Positions 44,702 to 52,308 of a stretch of DNA of 64,000 nucleotides are shown one piece after another (the first letter of the stretch is position 1; every line of letters begins with the position of its first letter). The notes beneath the pieces are model-generated. The model had not been told where the DNA came from. It saw nothing but the letters and a program-made list of their open reading frames with translations, and did no database searches. A program made the translations under genes and the position numbers. The stretch is taken from contig CAWINY010000006.1 of assembly GCA_963837635.1 (NCBI GenBank), forward strand, positions 806,001 to 870,000. The letters run 5' to 3'. This DNA is from CAWINY01 sp963837635. GTDB taxonomy: Bacteria; Acidobacteriota; Terriglobia; Terriglobales; Acidobacteriaceae.

Positions 44702-45742
44702 TCAGGCACCTCCGCTTGGGCTCCCCCCGCTCTGCCGTCCGCGACGGCAGAACTCTTCGTAGTCGATGTTGTCGCGCAGCATGATCCACAGCCGGATTCC
44801 CAGCTTGCGTCCAGCTGCCACTTTGGCTTTGCCGAGCCCTTTTTGCGCCAGTTTCCGTCGATAAAAGCGTTTGAGTTCCTCGTCTTTCCGCACCGCGTGA
44901 CCGACAGCTTCGCACCACAAAAAGCGAAGCAGCGCGTTGCCCTGCTTGCTGAGAGCTCCACAGCGCTGCCGGCCGCCGCTGGAGTACTCGCTCGGAATCA
45001 TGCCGATGTAGCTGGCCACGGCTTTGCCGTCCACGAAGCGCGTCGGGTCGCCCAGCAACACTTCGGTGGCCAAGGCGGTGATCGGTCCCACGCCGGGATG
45101 CGTCATCAGCAGTTGGGCAAGCGGTCGTTGCTCAGCACACGCAGCGACGGTCTTATCCAACTCGTCGATCTCGGCTTGCAGGTGTAGGTACAAGGCAACC
45201 AGCGCATCGCGCCGTTCCGCCGAGTAACCCGGTAGCGCCAGCGAGCCGATCGCTTGCAGCCCAGCCTTGCTCCACAGCGAACTCCCGCGGCGTAGGCCAT
45301 GGCTCAACGCGATCGATTGCAACGCGTTCTGCAGACGTGTACGGATCCGCACCCACTGATGCCGATAGCGTAAAAGCGCCCGCACATCGCGTTGCTCGAT
45401 GCTCGGCATCCAGATCGCCGGGAACCGGTCGGCCACCATCAGGCTCAACAGTAAGTTTGCATCCCTGCGGTCATGCTTCTGCTTGCGCGGTTCGCAAGCG
45501 CGGATCTTCGCCGGGTGTCCGACCTGGCACTCCACACCCAACTCGTCCATCAGTTCCAAAAACCACTGCATCGACCCGGTCGCCTCGATGCCAACCCGCA
45601 CCGGACCTGGCAGTCCGGCGTAAAACTCTCTGACCTGAGCGCCCTCATGGTCGAGGACAAGCTCCTGTATCTCGCCCGTATCCACGTCCAGCATCGCCAA
45701 AGTCTGCTGTCGGGTATGCAAATCACAGCCTATAATGCGCAT
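44702..45742 (-). CDS. IS110-family transposase (DEDD recombinase)
   Basis: 346 aa. The N-terminal RuvC-like DEDD domain has Asp in IIGCDLHTRQQ, Glu in VGIEATGSMQWF and the Asp pair in KHDRRDANLLL. The C-terminal Tnp20 domain contains THPGVGPITALATEVLLGD and YIGMIPSEYSSGGRQRCGALSKQGNALLR, with the candidate nucleophile Ser in the SSGG segment. AAGGAGG (45754-45748) precedes ATG 45742. IS110 elements lack terminal inverted repeats and their ends cannot be fixed here. A non-coding stretch of about 120 bp upstream could encode the guide (bridge) RNA. Confidence 0.93.
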   Translation of the reverse strand: MRIIGCDLHTRQQTLAMLDVDTGEIQELVLDHEGAQVREFYAGLPGPVRVGIEATGSMQWFLELMDELGVECQVGHPAKIRACEPRKQKHDRRDANLLLSLMVADRFPAIWMPSIEQRDVRALLRYRHQWVRIRTRLQNALQSIALSHGLRRGSSLWSKAGLQAIGSLALPGYSAERRDALVALYLHLQAEIDELDKTVAACAEQRPLAQLLMTHPGVGPITALATEVLLGDPTRFVDGKAVASYIGMIPSEYSSGGRQRCGALSKQGNALLRFLWCEAVGHAVRKDEELKRFYRRKLAQKGLGKAKVAAGRKLGIRLWIMLRDNIDYEEFCRRGRQSGGSPSGGA

Positions 45743-45754
45743 CTCGGCCTCCTT

Positions 45755-45860
45755 CGACCCGAGCCGCTGTCTGGTTGGAAGCCCAAACAGTGTACTCGGC
45801 CCGAATCCGAGGCCGACTTCGTTATCCCATCAGCCCATAGCACAAGTTTGCCCCAACCTT
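45755..45860 (-). ncRNA. Candidate IS110 bridge RNA region
   Basis: Non-coding DNA directly upstream of the IS110 transposase, where IS110-group elements encode their bridge RNA. On the minus strand it contains CTCGGATTCGGGCCGAG (hairpin) followed by CACTGTTTGGGCTTCCAACC and GACAGCGGCTCGGGTC, which can form further stems. The element end was not located and no loop/target match was demonstrated, so this is positional inference. Confidence 0.35.
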
Positions 45861-45880
45861 CGCTAGTCACTAGTCACTAG
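45861..45880. repeat. Tandem CTAGTCA triplet
   Basis: GCTAGTCACTAGTCACTAG: three 8-bp units just after the stop codon of the REC-PAS gene. Related to GACTAGTG units at 43750-43866. Confidence 0.65.
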
Positions 45881-46660
45881 TCACTTCTTCTCGACGAGCC
45901 TGGCCGTCAGCACGACGCCGTCTTTGTCGTTGTGCAGTTTGATGGGGAACACCAGCACGGTCCAGGTCCAGCGTTTGCTCTTGGTCGGAAGATGAGGAAC
46001 GGCGCGAAAGCCGCGGTCGAGGTAAGTTTCGCGGGTGTCGGCGACGGTGCGAATTATGTCCTGCCACTCCTCGCCCAGATCGGAAAACTCCCGGAAGGCG
46101 TTCTTGCCGGCAAACTCCTGGCGTTTCTTGCCGAAGAGCGCGGCGAAGTAGTCGTTGACGTACTGCCAGTTGCCGTCGCGATCCATGATCTCCATCACGG
46201 TATCGTCGGCCATGGCCATGGAAATGCGCGAATAGTAGAAATCGCGGGCGTCAACTACTACGGGCTTGCCCCGGCGTTTGGCTTCGAAGCTGCGCAGCGC
46301 GCCAAGCAGATCATCCACTGAGCTATAGCCCTTTAGCAGGTGCATGTCGGCAACCCCGCCGAAGCGCCGCTCCAGGGTGGCGGAAAGAATGATGATGGGA
46401 ACGTTGGGCCGCTTCTGGCGCAGGGTGTCGGCGACCTCGGTGCCGAACTTACCCGCGCCCAGGTGATAGTCGAGCACGGCGATGTCGATGTCGCCCAGCT
46501 TTTGCTCAGCCTCCTCGACCGAAGCGGACGTGACCACCTCATAACCCTTCTGCCGCAGGATGGTGGAGCGCAGAATCAGGTTATCCGGCATGTCATCTAG
46601 CAACAGCACCCGGATCGGGCGGCCGCGGTTCGGGTTGGGATCGGGGGGCTCTTTCATCAT
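45881..46660 (-). CDS. Response regulator with C-terminal PAS domain, no output DNA-binding domain
   Basis: 259 aa. Residues 16-130 form a receiver domain: IRVLLLDDMPDNLILR (acidic pair), phospho-acceptor Asp in DIAVLDYHLGAGKFG, the Thr/Ser position in IILSATLERR, and Lys in HLLKGYSS. Residues 150-259 form a PAS domain (DDTVMEIMDRDGNWQYVNDYFAALFGKKRQEFAGKNAF). No HTH, kinase or GGDEF is present. It may act by protein interaction in a phosphorelay, possibly with the hybrid kinase 8 kb away. It is followed by repeat DNA and the IS110 element. Confidence 0.85.
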   Translation of the reverse strand: MMKEPPDPNPNRGRPIRVLLLDDMPDNLILRSTILRQKGYEVVTSASVEEAEQKLGDIDIAVLDYHLGAGKFGTEVADTLRQKRPNVPIIILSATLERRFGGVADMHLLKGYSSVDDLLGALRSFEAKRRGKPVVVDARDFYYSRISMAMADDTVMEIMDRDGNWQYVNDYFAALFGKKRQEFAGKNAFREFSDLGEEWQDIIRTVADTRETYLDRGFRAVPHLPTKSKRWTWTVLVFPIKLHNDKDGVVLTARLVEKK

Positions 46661-46681
46661 CGGGCTCTGGGCAGTTTACAT

Positions 46682-46756
46682 GGCACAGTGGTCAGTGGCC
46701 AGTGGTCAGTGGTCGGTAACTGATCACCGACCACCGATCACTGACCACTGACCACT
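46682..46756. repeat. GTGGTCAGTGGCCAGTGGTC palindrome
   Basis: CAGTGGTCAGTGGCCAGTGG (46686-46705) with GTCAGTGGTCGG faces CCGACCACCGATCACTGACC and ACTGACCACTAC (46727-46756). The right end overlaps the lpxD stop codon, so the insertion touches the coding end. Confidence 0.85.
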
Positions 46757-47786
46757 ACTCGTCTTCCTTTTGCGCCATGGCTTTCACGGCGGCGGCCAGT
46801 GCCCGCACCTCCCGCGCCAGCTCCGGGAGCCGGTTATAGACGGCCGTGCAGCGCAGCCATTGCCGGTTGTCAAAGCCGGGCGAGCCGCTGAGCACCTTGC
46901 CGGGCTCGATATCGCCATGCACGCCGGATTGGGCGGTGATCACCACCCGGTCGCCGATTTTGCCATGGCCGGCGGCGGCGGCCTGACCGGCGAAGATGAC
47001 GTTCTTGCCGGTCACGGTGCTTCCCGCCAGACCCACTTGGGCGCACAGCAGGGTATTGCTGCCGAGCTCGCAGGCATGGCCGACCTGCACCAGATTGTCG
47101 ATCTTGACCCCGCTGCCGATAAGGGTCTGGCCCACGGCAGCGCGGTCGATGCAGGAGTTCGCCTGGATCTCCACATCGTCCTGCACGATCACCGCGCCGG
47201 ACTGGAGCATCTTGTGCCAGCGCAGGCCGTCCTGGGCAAAGCCGAAGCCGTCGCAGCCCACGATGGCGCCGTTCTGCAGGATCACGTTGTCGCCCAACTG
47301 GCAGTATTCGCGCACCACGGCGTGAGCATGCGCGAGGAAATTGTTCCCGATGCGAACCCCCGGGTAGATGACCACGTGCGCCAGTAGCGTGGCGTGGTCG
47401 CCAATCTCAACGCCCTCGCCGATGACTACGTACGGGCCAACGTGGGCGTGGTCGCCCAGTCGCGCGCTTTCATGCACGACCGCCGTGGGATGGATGCCGG
47501 GCGCGTACCGGGGCGGCTGGTAGAACAGCTCGATAGCGCGGGCAAAGGCCAGATGAGGGTTGTCGGTGCGCAGGCTGGGCTTGTCCACCGCCGGGAAATC
47601 GAGCGCCAGAATGATTGCCGAGGCGCGCGTTGTCTTGGCCGCCGAGGCGTACTTGGGATTGTGCACGAAGGTGAGCTGGCCGACAGCGGCTTCCTCAATG
47701 CCGGCAACCCCGGTGATCTCGGGATCCTCGGCAGAGTGGTTTTCCAGGCGGACCCCGAGCGTCGCGGCAATCGCTGAGAGTTTCAT
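46755..47786 (-). CDS. lpxD: UDP-3-O-acylglucosamine N-acyltransferase
   Basis: 343 aa. Adds the second 3-hydroxyacyl chain in lipid A synthesis, evidence of a lipopolysaccharide outer membrane. The N-terminal uridine-binding domain (KLSAIAATLGVRL, GQLTFVHNPKY) is followed by a left-handed beta-helix of hexapeptides (IGEGVEIGDHATLLAHVVIYPGVRIG). The catalytic His is probably in NLVQVGHACELG. A helical C-terminus (LPELAREVRALAAAVKAMAQ) forms the trimer end. TACAAT lies 11 nt before ATG 47786, implying a leader of only a few nt. The lpx genes normally adjacent (fabZ, lpxA) are not here. Confidence 0.93.
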   Translation of the reverse strand: MKLSAIAATLGVRLENHSAEDPEITGVAGIEEAAVGQLTFVHNPKYASAAKTTRASAIILALDFPAVDKPSLRTDNPHLAFARAIELFYQPPRYAPGIHPTAVVHESARLGDHAHVGPYVVIGEGVEIGDHATLLAHVVIYPGVRIGNNFLAHAHAVVREYCQLGDNVILQNGAIVGCDGFGFAQDGLRWHKMLQSGAVIVQDDVEIQANSCIDRAAVGQTLIGSGVKIDNLVQVGHACELGSNTLLCAQVGLAGSTVTGKNVIFAGQAAAAGHGKIGDRVVITAQSGVHGDIEPGKVLSGSPGFDNRQWLRCTAVYNRLPELAREVRALAAAVKAMAQKEDE

Positions 47787-47810
47787 GGCAAAGAGGAATT
47801 GTACAAGAGA

Positions 47811-47934
47811 GCCTTCAGCGTTCAGCCATCAGCTTTCAGTTCTTACGTTTTGCGCTTCCCGAAGAGCTGTCATCTGGGCTGAGAGCTAATGGCCGACGGC
47901 TGATGACTGATGGCCGACGGCTGAAAGCTACTGT
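47811..47934. repeat. TCAGCCATCAGCTTTCAG / GCTGATGACTGATGGCC units
   Basis: GCGTTCAGCCATCAGCTTTC (47818-47837) faces GGCTGATGACTGATGGCC and ACGGCTGAAAGCTA (47899-47932). Same family as 4690-4712, 17663 and 29455. Confidence 0.7.
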
Positions 47935-48401
47935 TCAAACATGGACACTTGGCGCGCGTCGGGGGCCAGCGGGCGCTTGCGTTGCCGGGCGCCGCCGATG
48001 ACTGCCAGCACCTTGAGCTCGCTGAGCGCCGAGTGGGGAACAAAGATGCGCTGCGTATTGGAGCGCGTGTCCGGCGGGTTGAGCAGGAAACCCTCCGCCG
48101 ATTCGGCGAGGTTGTTGGCCATCATGCCTTCCAGCATGTCGTTGTCGCGGAACTTCAGCCGCACCCAGAGGCCCTCGACCCGCGGGCGAGTGGTGAAGGT
48201 CTTGCGCGCCAGCGTGTCCGGCTCGGCGAAGTCGCGGACGAAATAGACTTCCTTCACGTCCGCCAGCTCGATGCGCACCAGCTTGCCTTCGGTGTTCAGC
48301 AGTTCGAGATGGCCGTCCACGATGTAGCTGGGCGCGACGTACCCGTTCAGCGAATCCCGGTTCAACTTGCGAACCATGACTTTCTTGTGGGTTGAAGACA
48401 T
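47928..48401 (-). CDS. Conserved hypothetical protein, 157 aa
   Basis: Begins MSSTHKKVMVRKLNRDSLNGYVAPSYIVDGHLELLNTEGKLVRIELADVKEVYFVRDF and continues with VEGLWVRLKFRDNDMLEGMMANNL. This reads as two small beta-barrel (Sm- or PilZ-like) halves, each with a strand-turn-strand pattern, then a basic tail ending in MFEQ. It may correspond to a domain of unknown function seen in acidobacterial proteins; I cannot name it with certainty. No signal peptide is present. The stop lies inside repeat DNA (AAAGCTACTGTTC). Confidence 0.65.
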   Translation of the reverse strand: MSSTHKKVMVRKLNRDSLNGYVAPSYIVDGHLELLNTEGKLVRIELADVKEVYFVRDFAEPDTLARKTFTTRPRVEGLWVRLKFRDNDMLEGMMANNLAESAEGFLLNPPDTRSNTQRIFVPHSALSELKVLAVIGGARQRKRPLAPDARQVSMFEQ

Positions 48402-48874
48402 GTGCTTGATTGCCGGGCTGGACTCAGCGGCCTGAAGCCGCCAGGGTAGGCCCTCGGCGAACGACGCGGCAAGCCGCGTATTCTAGGATTGTCGCACTTT
48501 TGCGGCACCAACGGCAGAAAACGCGTTGGCCAGCCGTTGGCGACTTAAGATCGCCGCAGATTTTCCGGGCTTGCTGACGTTCTAGGTACCTTTGCCAGCA
48601 AATCGCTAGGCAAAGGCTAAGGCGTTGTGTTAATGTGCAAGGTTTATGTCGCGTTCCGACGAACGTCGGATAAGTGTCTTGTTCGGAGGCACTTACACGT
48701 AACACGAAAGAATTGTACGCGGGTTTCCGGGAGCCCCGAGGAGGTTCTGCTTGGCTGCCTTGTGGACCCCGTTTAGCCCTTGGTCAGGTGGGCATAGTTC
48801 CTTGCACCCTACCCCGCGCCATTTTGGGCCGGTTGTGGGACCGTGGAGTTGCAGCGGAGATCGTAAGCGGAAGA
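48402..48874. other. 473-bp gap, divergent promoters, no recognised gene
   Basis: Contains several small hairpins (GCGGCCTGAAGCCGCC near 48428; CGTTGGCCAGCCGTTGGCGA near 48520-48545) and moderately A/T-rich DNA near 48620-48720 suited to promoters for the nucleotidyltransferase. It does not match 6S, SRP, RNase P or tmRNA by eye. The + frame is open through 48674-48874 but its sequence is unconserved in character. Confidence 0.4.
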
Positions 48875-50710
48875 ATGGCCGATTACATATACACGATGGA
48901 GAGCCGGCTGACGCCGGACCAACTACGCGCCGTTAACCTGGCCCAGGAGATCGCGCGCGCGCACGAGATGAACCTCTATTTGGCGGGCGGAGCCATTCGT
49001 GACCTGATCACGGGCTTCCCGATTCGCGACCTGGACTTTGTGCTCCAGGGCAATCCGCTGAAGCTGCAGAAAGAGCTGGAAAAGTCTGGGATCAGCGTTC
49101 ACGGCACGGACGACGAACTGAAGGTACTCTACGTCACCCTGCCGGGCAACGTGCGCGCGGACATCGCCATGGCGCGCTCGGAAACCTACGACAAGCTGGG
49201 CAAGCCGCCCGAGATCGCCCCGGCCACCATCAGCGAAGACCTGCGGCGCCGCGATTTCACGGTCAACGCCATGGCGTTGTCGCTGAACCCGGGTTCGCGC
49301 GGCCTGTTGCTGGATCCGGCCAACGGCGTGGCTGACATCGAGGCCAAGGTCATCCGCATCCTGCACAACTACGCTTTTTACGAAGAGCCGTCGCGCCTGA
49401 TCCGCGCCACCCGTTTTGCCGCCCGCTTCCACTGGCCGCTGGAAGAGCGTACCCAGGCCCGGTACGACGCGGCCAAAGAGAACAACTACATCGAGTACAT
49501 CAGCAAGAGCGCGATCGGATACGAGATCGAGCAACTGGCCTTCGAAGACGATCCCTTGCAGGTAATGCGGGCGCTGGAAAAGGAAGGCTGGCTGACGGTG
49601 CTGAACCCGCACTGGAGCACCACGAAAGTGGATACCGCCGGGCTGGCCGCGCTGATCAAGGTCAAACAGCAGCTCCAGGACTTTGGGTACAGTCCGGATG
49701 CCGCTGGGGGAGTGCTGTACTTCCTGACCCGCAAGCTGAGCGAGCGGGACGTCGCCGAGATCCGCAGGATTATTCCCCGCAAAGACGTGGTGGCGCGCTG
49801 GAAAGCGATCGAAAACGATACCAAAGAGCTGGCCCGGCGGCTGGCCAGCAAGGAAGCCTCCACCAATTCCAAGACCTGGGAGCTGCTGCAACAGACGCCG
49901 CCCGAACTGATCGCCTTCCTAGCGGTGACCAACAAGCAGCAGGCGGTTACCCAGAAGGTCACCAATTTCCTGACCAAGTGGCGGCAGGTTAAGGAGAAGG
50001 TTCCCACTCCGGAGATGACCGAGCTGCGTATCACCCCGGCGATGAGCCCCGAGTACGAGAAGATCGCGAATGACGTCTTCCTGATGATGCTGGACGGCAA
50101 GCTGCGCACGCAGCCGGAGCTGATGAAATATCTGAAGCCGCTGGCCCCGCCGCCTCCCCCACCGCCTCCACCCGCGAGCACCCGGCGCCGCAAGGCGGCA
50201 GAAGCCGCGGCAGCCGCGGGCGCGGTCTCGGCTCCGAAGAAACGTGGCCGCCCTCCGGCAGAGAAAGAGGAAAAAGAGGACGAGGAGGAGTTCGAGGAGT
50301 TTTCCAAGCACCGGAGATCGGCATTTGCCGGCCACGAAGAGGAACAAGAGGAACTGGAACTGGAAGAGGAAGATGAACCGGTAGAAGAACCGGTAGAGGA
50401 ACTGGCGCCGACTGGCAAAGCGAAAGAAGAGATAGAAGAGGGAAAAAAGCCAGCCAAGCCATCCAGGCGCGCCGCTGCGGTTGCACCCAAGGGGACTCCG
50501 GTGAAAGCCGTAGCGCCACCCCAACCAGCGCCGGAACAGCGCCTGCCGGCTCCCCCGGCCAAGCCACCGGCGAAGGCCGCAGCCAAAGCACCGGCAAAAG
50601 CACCAGCCAAAGCACCGGCAAAAGCAGCTCCGGTCAAGCCGGCGAAGAGCCCGGACAAAGCGCCCAAAGCTCCCGTAAAGGCTGCGAAAAAGACGGCGAG
50701 GAAGCGCTGA
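48875..50710 (+). CDS. CCA-adding/poly(A) polymerase-type nucleotidyltransferase with histone-H1-like tail
   Basis: 611 aa from ATG 48875 (SD GCGGAAG just upstream). Residues 25-160 are a Pol beta-type domain: LYLAGGAIRDLITGFPIRDLDFVL holds the GG and DxD motifs, and EDLRRRDFTVNAMAL is the family's RRDFTxNA. A head domain (RLIRATRFAARFHW) and a helical region extend to about 420. The last ~180 residues are low complexity: a Pro run, KRRKAAEAAAAAG-like Ala-rich DNA-binding sequence, an AT-hook-like KKRGRPP, a long acidic Glu stretch, then KAPAKAPAKA repeats ending KKTARKR. The core should add nucleotides to tRNA 3' ends or RNA. The tail is unusual. Confidence 0.85.
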   Translation: MADYIYTMESRLTPDQLRAVNLAQEIARAHEMNLYLAGGAIRDLITGFPIRDLDFVLQGNPLKLQKELEKSGISVHGTDDELKVLYVTLPGNVRADIAMARSETYDKLGKPPEIAPATISEDLRRRDFTVNAMALSLNPGSRGLLLDPANGVADIEAKVIRILHNYAFYEEPSRLIRATRFAARFHWPLEERTQARYDAAKENNYIEYISKSAIGYEIEQLAFEDDPLQVMRALEKEGWLTVLNPHWSTTKVDTAGLAALIKVKQQLQDFGYSPDAAGGVLYFLTRKLSERDVAEIRRIIPRKDVVARWKAIENDTKELARRLASKEASTNSKTWELLQQTPPELIAFLAVTNKQQAVTQKVTNFLTKWRQVKEKVPTPEMTELRITPAMSPEYEKIANDVFLMMLDGKLRTQPELMKYLKPLAPPPPPPPPPASTRRRKAAEAAAAAGAVSAPKKRGRPPAEKEEKEDEEEFEEFSKHRRSAFAGHEEEQEELELEEEDEPVEEPVEELAPTGKAKEEIEEGKKPAKPSRRAAAVAPKGTPVKAVAPPQPAPEQRLPAPPAKPPAKAAAKAPAKAPAKAPAKAAPVKPAKSPDKAPKAPVKAAKKTARKR

Positions 50711-50717
50711 ACAGAAT

Positions 50718-50817
50718 CTGCCACAGAGACTCAGAGACACAGAGAAAGACTCAGAGACACCGAGCTAGAGAGGAAGGAAAAATACTTTCCTCTCTAGCTC
50801 GGTGTCTCTGTGGCAGG
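50718..50817. repeat. Long CACAGAG-family hairpin
   Basis: CTGCCACAGAGACTCAGAGA (50719-50738), tandem GACTCAGAGACACCGAGCTA (to 50766) and AGAGAGGAAGG face CCTTTCCTCTCTAGCTCGG and TGTCTCTGTGGCAG (50785-50816). It directly follows the nucleotidyltransferase stop and may act as a 3' stabiliser. Confidence 0.9.
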
Positions 50818-50894
50818 TGTTTGACGCTCCGCTAGGCGGCCCAGAGATGATGTTTTGCATCCATGATCGATAGCACGGCCATGGAGGTGCACTC

Positions 50895-51110
50895 ATGGAA
50901 CGGAATCTGGGCGGTACGGATCGCACGATTAGATTAATGGTCGCCAGCGGTGGCATTATGATGGGCCTTTTCGCCAAGCGCACTTGGTTGAAGGCACTTG
51001 GGTTCGGCATTGGCGGAGGGGAATTGGCGGTGGCCCTGGCCCGGCAGTCGCCCCTGAATAAAGTATTGAGACGGAATACCTATCACCCTGCAATCAAGCA
51101 GGCCGCTTGA
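50895..51110 (+). CDS. Small DUF2892-like membrane protein
   Basis: 71 aa with GGAGG 7 nt before ATG 50895. It begins MERNLGGTDRTIRLMVASGGIMMGLFAKR. The ERNLG...DR..R start followed by one or two hydrophobic segments is the pattern of DUF2892/YgaP-C-terminal-like inner-membrane proteins. A second hydrophobic stretch is LGFGIGGGELAVALA. Function unknown. The gap to the next gene (51111-51344) shows no clear feature. Confidence 0.7.
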   Translation: MERNLGGTDRTIRLMVASGGIMMGLFAKRTWLKALGFGIGGGELAVALARQSPLNKVLRRNTYHPAIKQAA

Positions 51111-51344
51111 TTTAAGGGACTCCCGCAAAGCAAAACCGGAATGGAAATCCCGCCCTAGCCAAGTCCAGGCCGGGACGGGTATCCTTTGTGTCTTCGGCAC
51201 GGGTGTTCTTCCCGCGTCCACACCTCGCGTGCTCGCCTCCGTTTGACAACCACTGGGAACGGGGGCAAACTAGCGCCCTCTGTTAACGGAGGCAGCTTCC
51301 GCGCTTCGGATTACGGAGCCGGAACCAAGGACGCGGCTTTGAGA

Positions 51345-51806
51345 ATGACCGGCAAGCGGGTCTGCTACACGCTGGACTCAACTCTCGACAGCGTCGACCG
51401 CGCGGAGCGAACCGCCGCGAGGGTAGCAAGCGAGGCTGGCTTCGATGAGGAGCAGGTGCGCCAGATCTCGATGGCCGTGCGGGAAGCGATGGTCAATGCC
51501 GTACTCCACGGCAATCGCTACGACCCGCAAAGGCAAGTTGAATTCGCTCTGGAGCGCGGCCCGCGTGCCCTGGTGGTCAGCGTCCGTGATCAGGGAGAGG
51601 GTCTGGATGTCGCCAACCTTCCCGACCCGCTGGCGCCGGAGAATCTGCTCCAGCCGTCCGGGCGCGGCGTCTTTCTCATGCGTGCGTCCATGGACGAGGT
51701 GCGCATCCACAGCAGCCCGTCCGGGACGGAAATCATCTTAATCAAGAATCTTGGCATCAAGAACCTCGGCGGCGGGGCCGCTGAACCAAAGGAGAAGGCA
51801 CAGTGA
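51345..51806 (+). CDS. RsbW/SpoIIAB-like anti-sigma serine kinase
   Basis: 153 aa GHKL ATPase. ISMAVREAMVNAVLHGNRYDP is the N box, VSVRDQGEGLD the G1 box, and PSGRGVFLMRASMDEV the G2 region. Such proteins bind a sigma factor or another partner and phosphorylate a STAS antagonist. The next gene encodes a STAS protein and overlaps by 4 nt, giving a complete switch pair. ATG 51345 is used; TTG 51339 has a better SD (AAGGA at 51326-51330). The frame extends further upstream with no conserved sequence. No sigma gene is adjacent. Confidence 0.87.
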   Translation: MTGKRVCYTLDSTLDSVDRAERTAARVASEAGFDEEQVRQISMAVREAMVNAVLHGNRYDPQRQVEFALERGPRALVVSVRDQGEGLDVANLPDPLAPENLLQPSGRGVFLMRASMDEVRIHSSPSGTEIILIKNLGIKNLGGGAAEPKEKAQ

Positions 51807-52156
51807 CGATGAGAGCCACATGCCGGCAGGTGAATGAGGTCACGATTGTGGATCTCAACGGCCGGATCACGCTGGGCGAAGGCAGCGCCATGCTGCGCGA
51901 GCTGGTGCGCGATCTGATCGGCAAGGGGCAGAAGCATATCGTGCTCAATCTGGGTGCAGTCAACTATATCGACAGCTCGGGGGTTGGCGAACTGGTGAGC
52001 GCCTACACCACGGTGCGCTACGGCGGCGGCGACCTGAAGCTGCTGAATCTGACAAAAAAGGTGCACGACCTGCTGCAGATCACCAAGCTATACACCGTGT
52101 TCGACATCAAGGACGACGAGGCCGCCGCCGTGGAGTCGTTCGCCCGTGTGTCTTGA
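51803..52156 (+). CDS. STAS-domain anti-sigma factor antagonist
   Basis: 117 aa SpoIIAA/RsbV-like. The phosphorylatable Ser lies in AVNYIDSSGVGELVSAY, the diagnostic motif. VTIVDLNGRITLGEG and KLYTVFDIKDDEAAAV complete the fold. GTG 51803 overlaps the anti-sigma kinase stop, with AAGGAG (51790-51795) at good spacing; ATG 51809 is the alternative. When unphosphorylated it should bind the kinase and free its target. The target regulon is not visible in the window. Confidence 0.92.
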   Translation: MTMRATCRQVNEVTIVDLNGRITLGEGSAMLRELVRDLIGKGQKHIVLNLGAVNYIDSSGVGELVSAYTTVRYGGGDLKLLNLTKKVHDLLQITKLYTVFDIKDDEAAAVESFARVS

Positions 52157-52189
52157 ATCACCATGCGCCCGAGCACACCGGTTAGCACC

Positions 52190-52277
52190 AGGTTCTCAGG
52201 TAACAGGTATCAGGTAACAGGTGCTAGGTATCGGCCTTCCGGCACGAGTTGCTACCTGTTACCTGAGAACCTGGCGC
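52190..52277. repeat. CCAGGTTCTCAGGTAACAGG palindrome
   Basis: CACCAGGTTCTCAGGTAACA (52189-52208), with tandem GGTATCAGGTAACAGGTGC, faces TTGCTACCTGTTACCTGAGA and ACCTGGCG (52248-52276). The outer 18 bp are perfectly paired. Confidence 0.85.
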
Positions 52278-52308
52278 CCCGCGCTGGCGGGAGATCCGTG
52301 GAGGCAGT

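Noticed and set aside
45861..45880. CRISPR-like direct repeats
   Set aside because: Only three short tandem units without spacers; no cas genes anywhere in the window.
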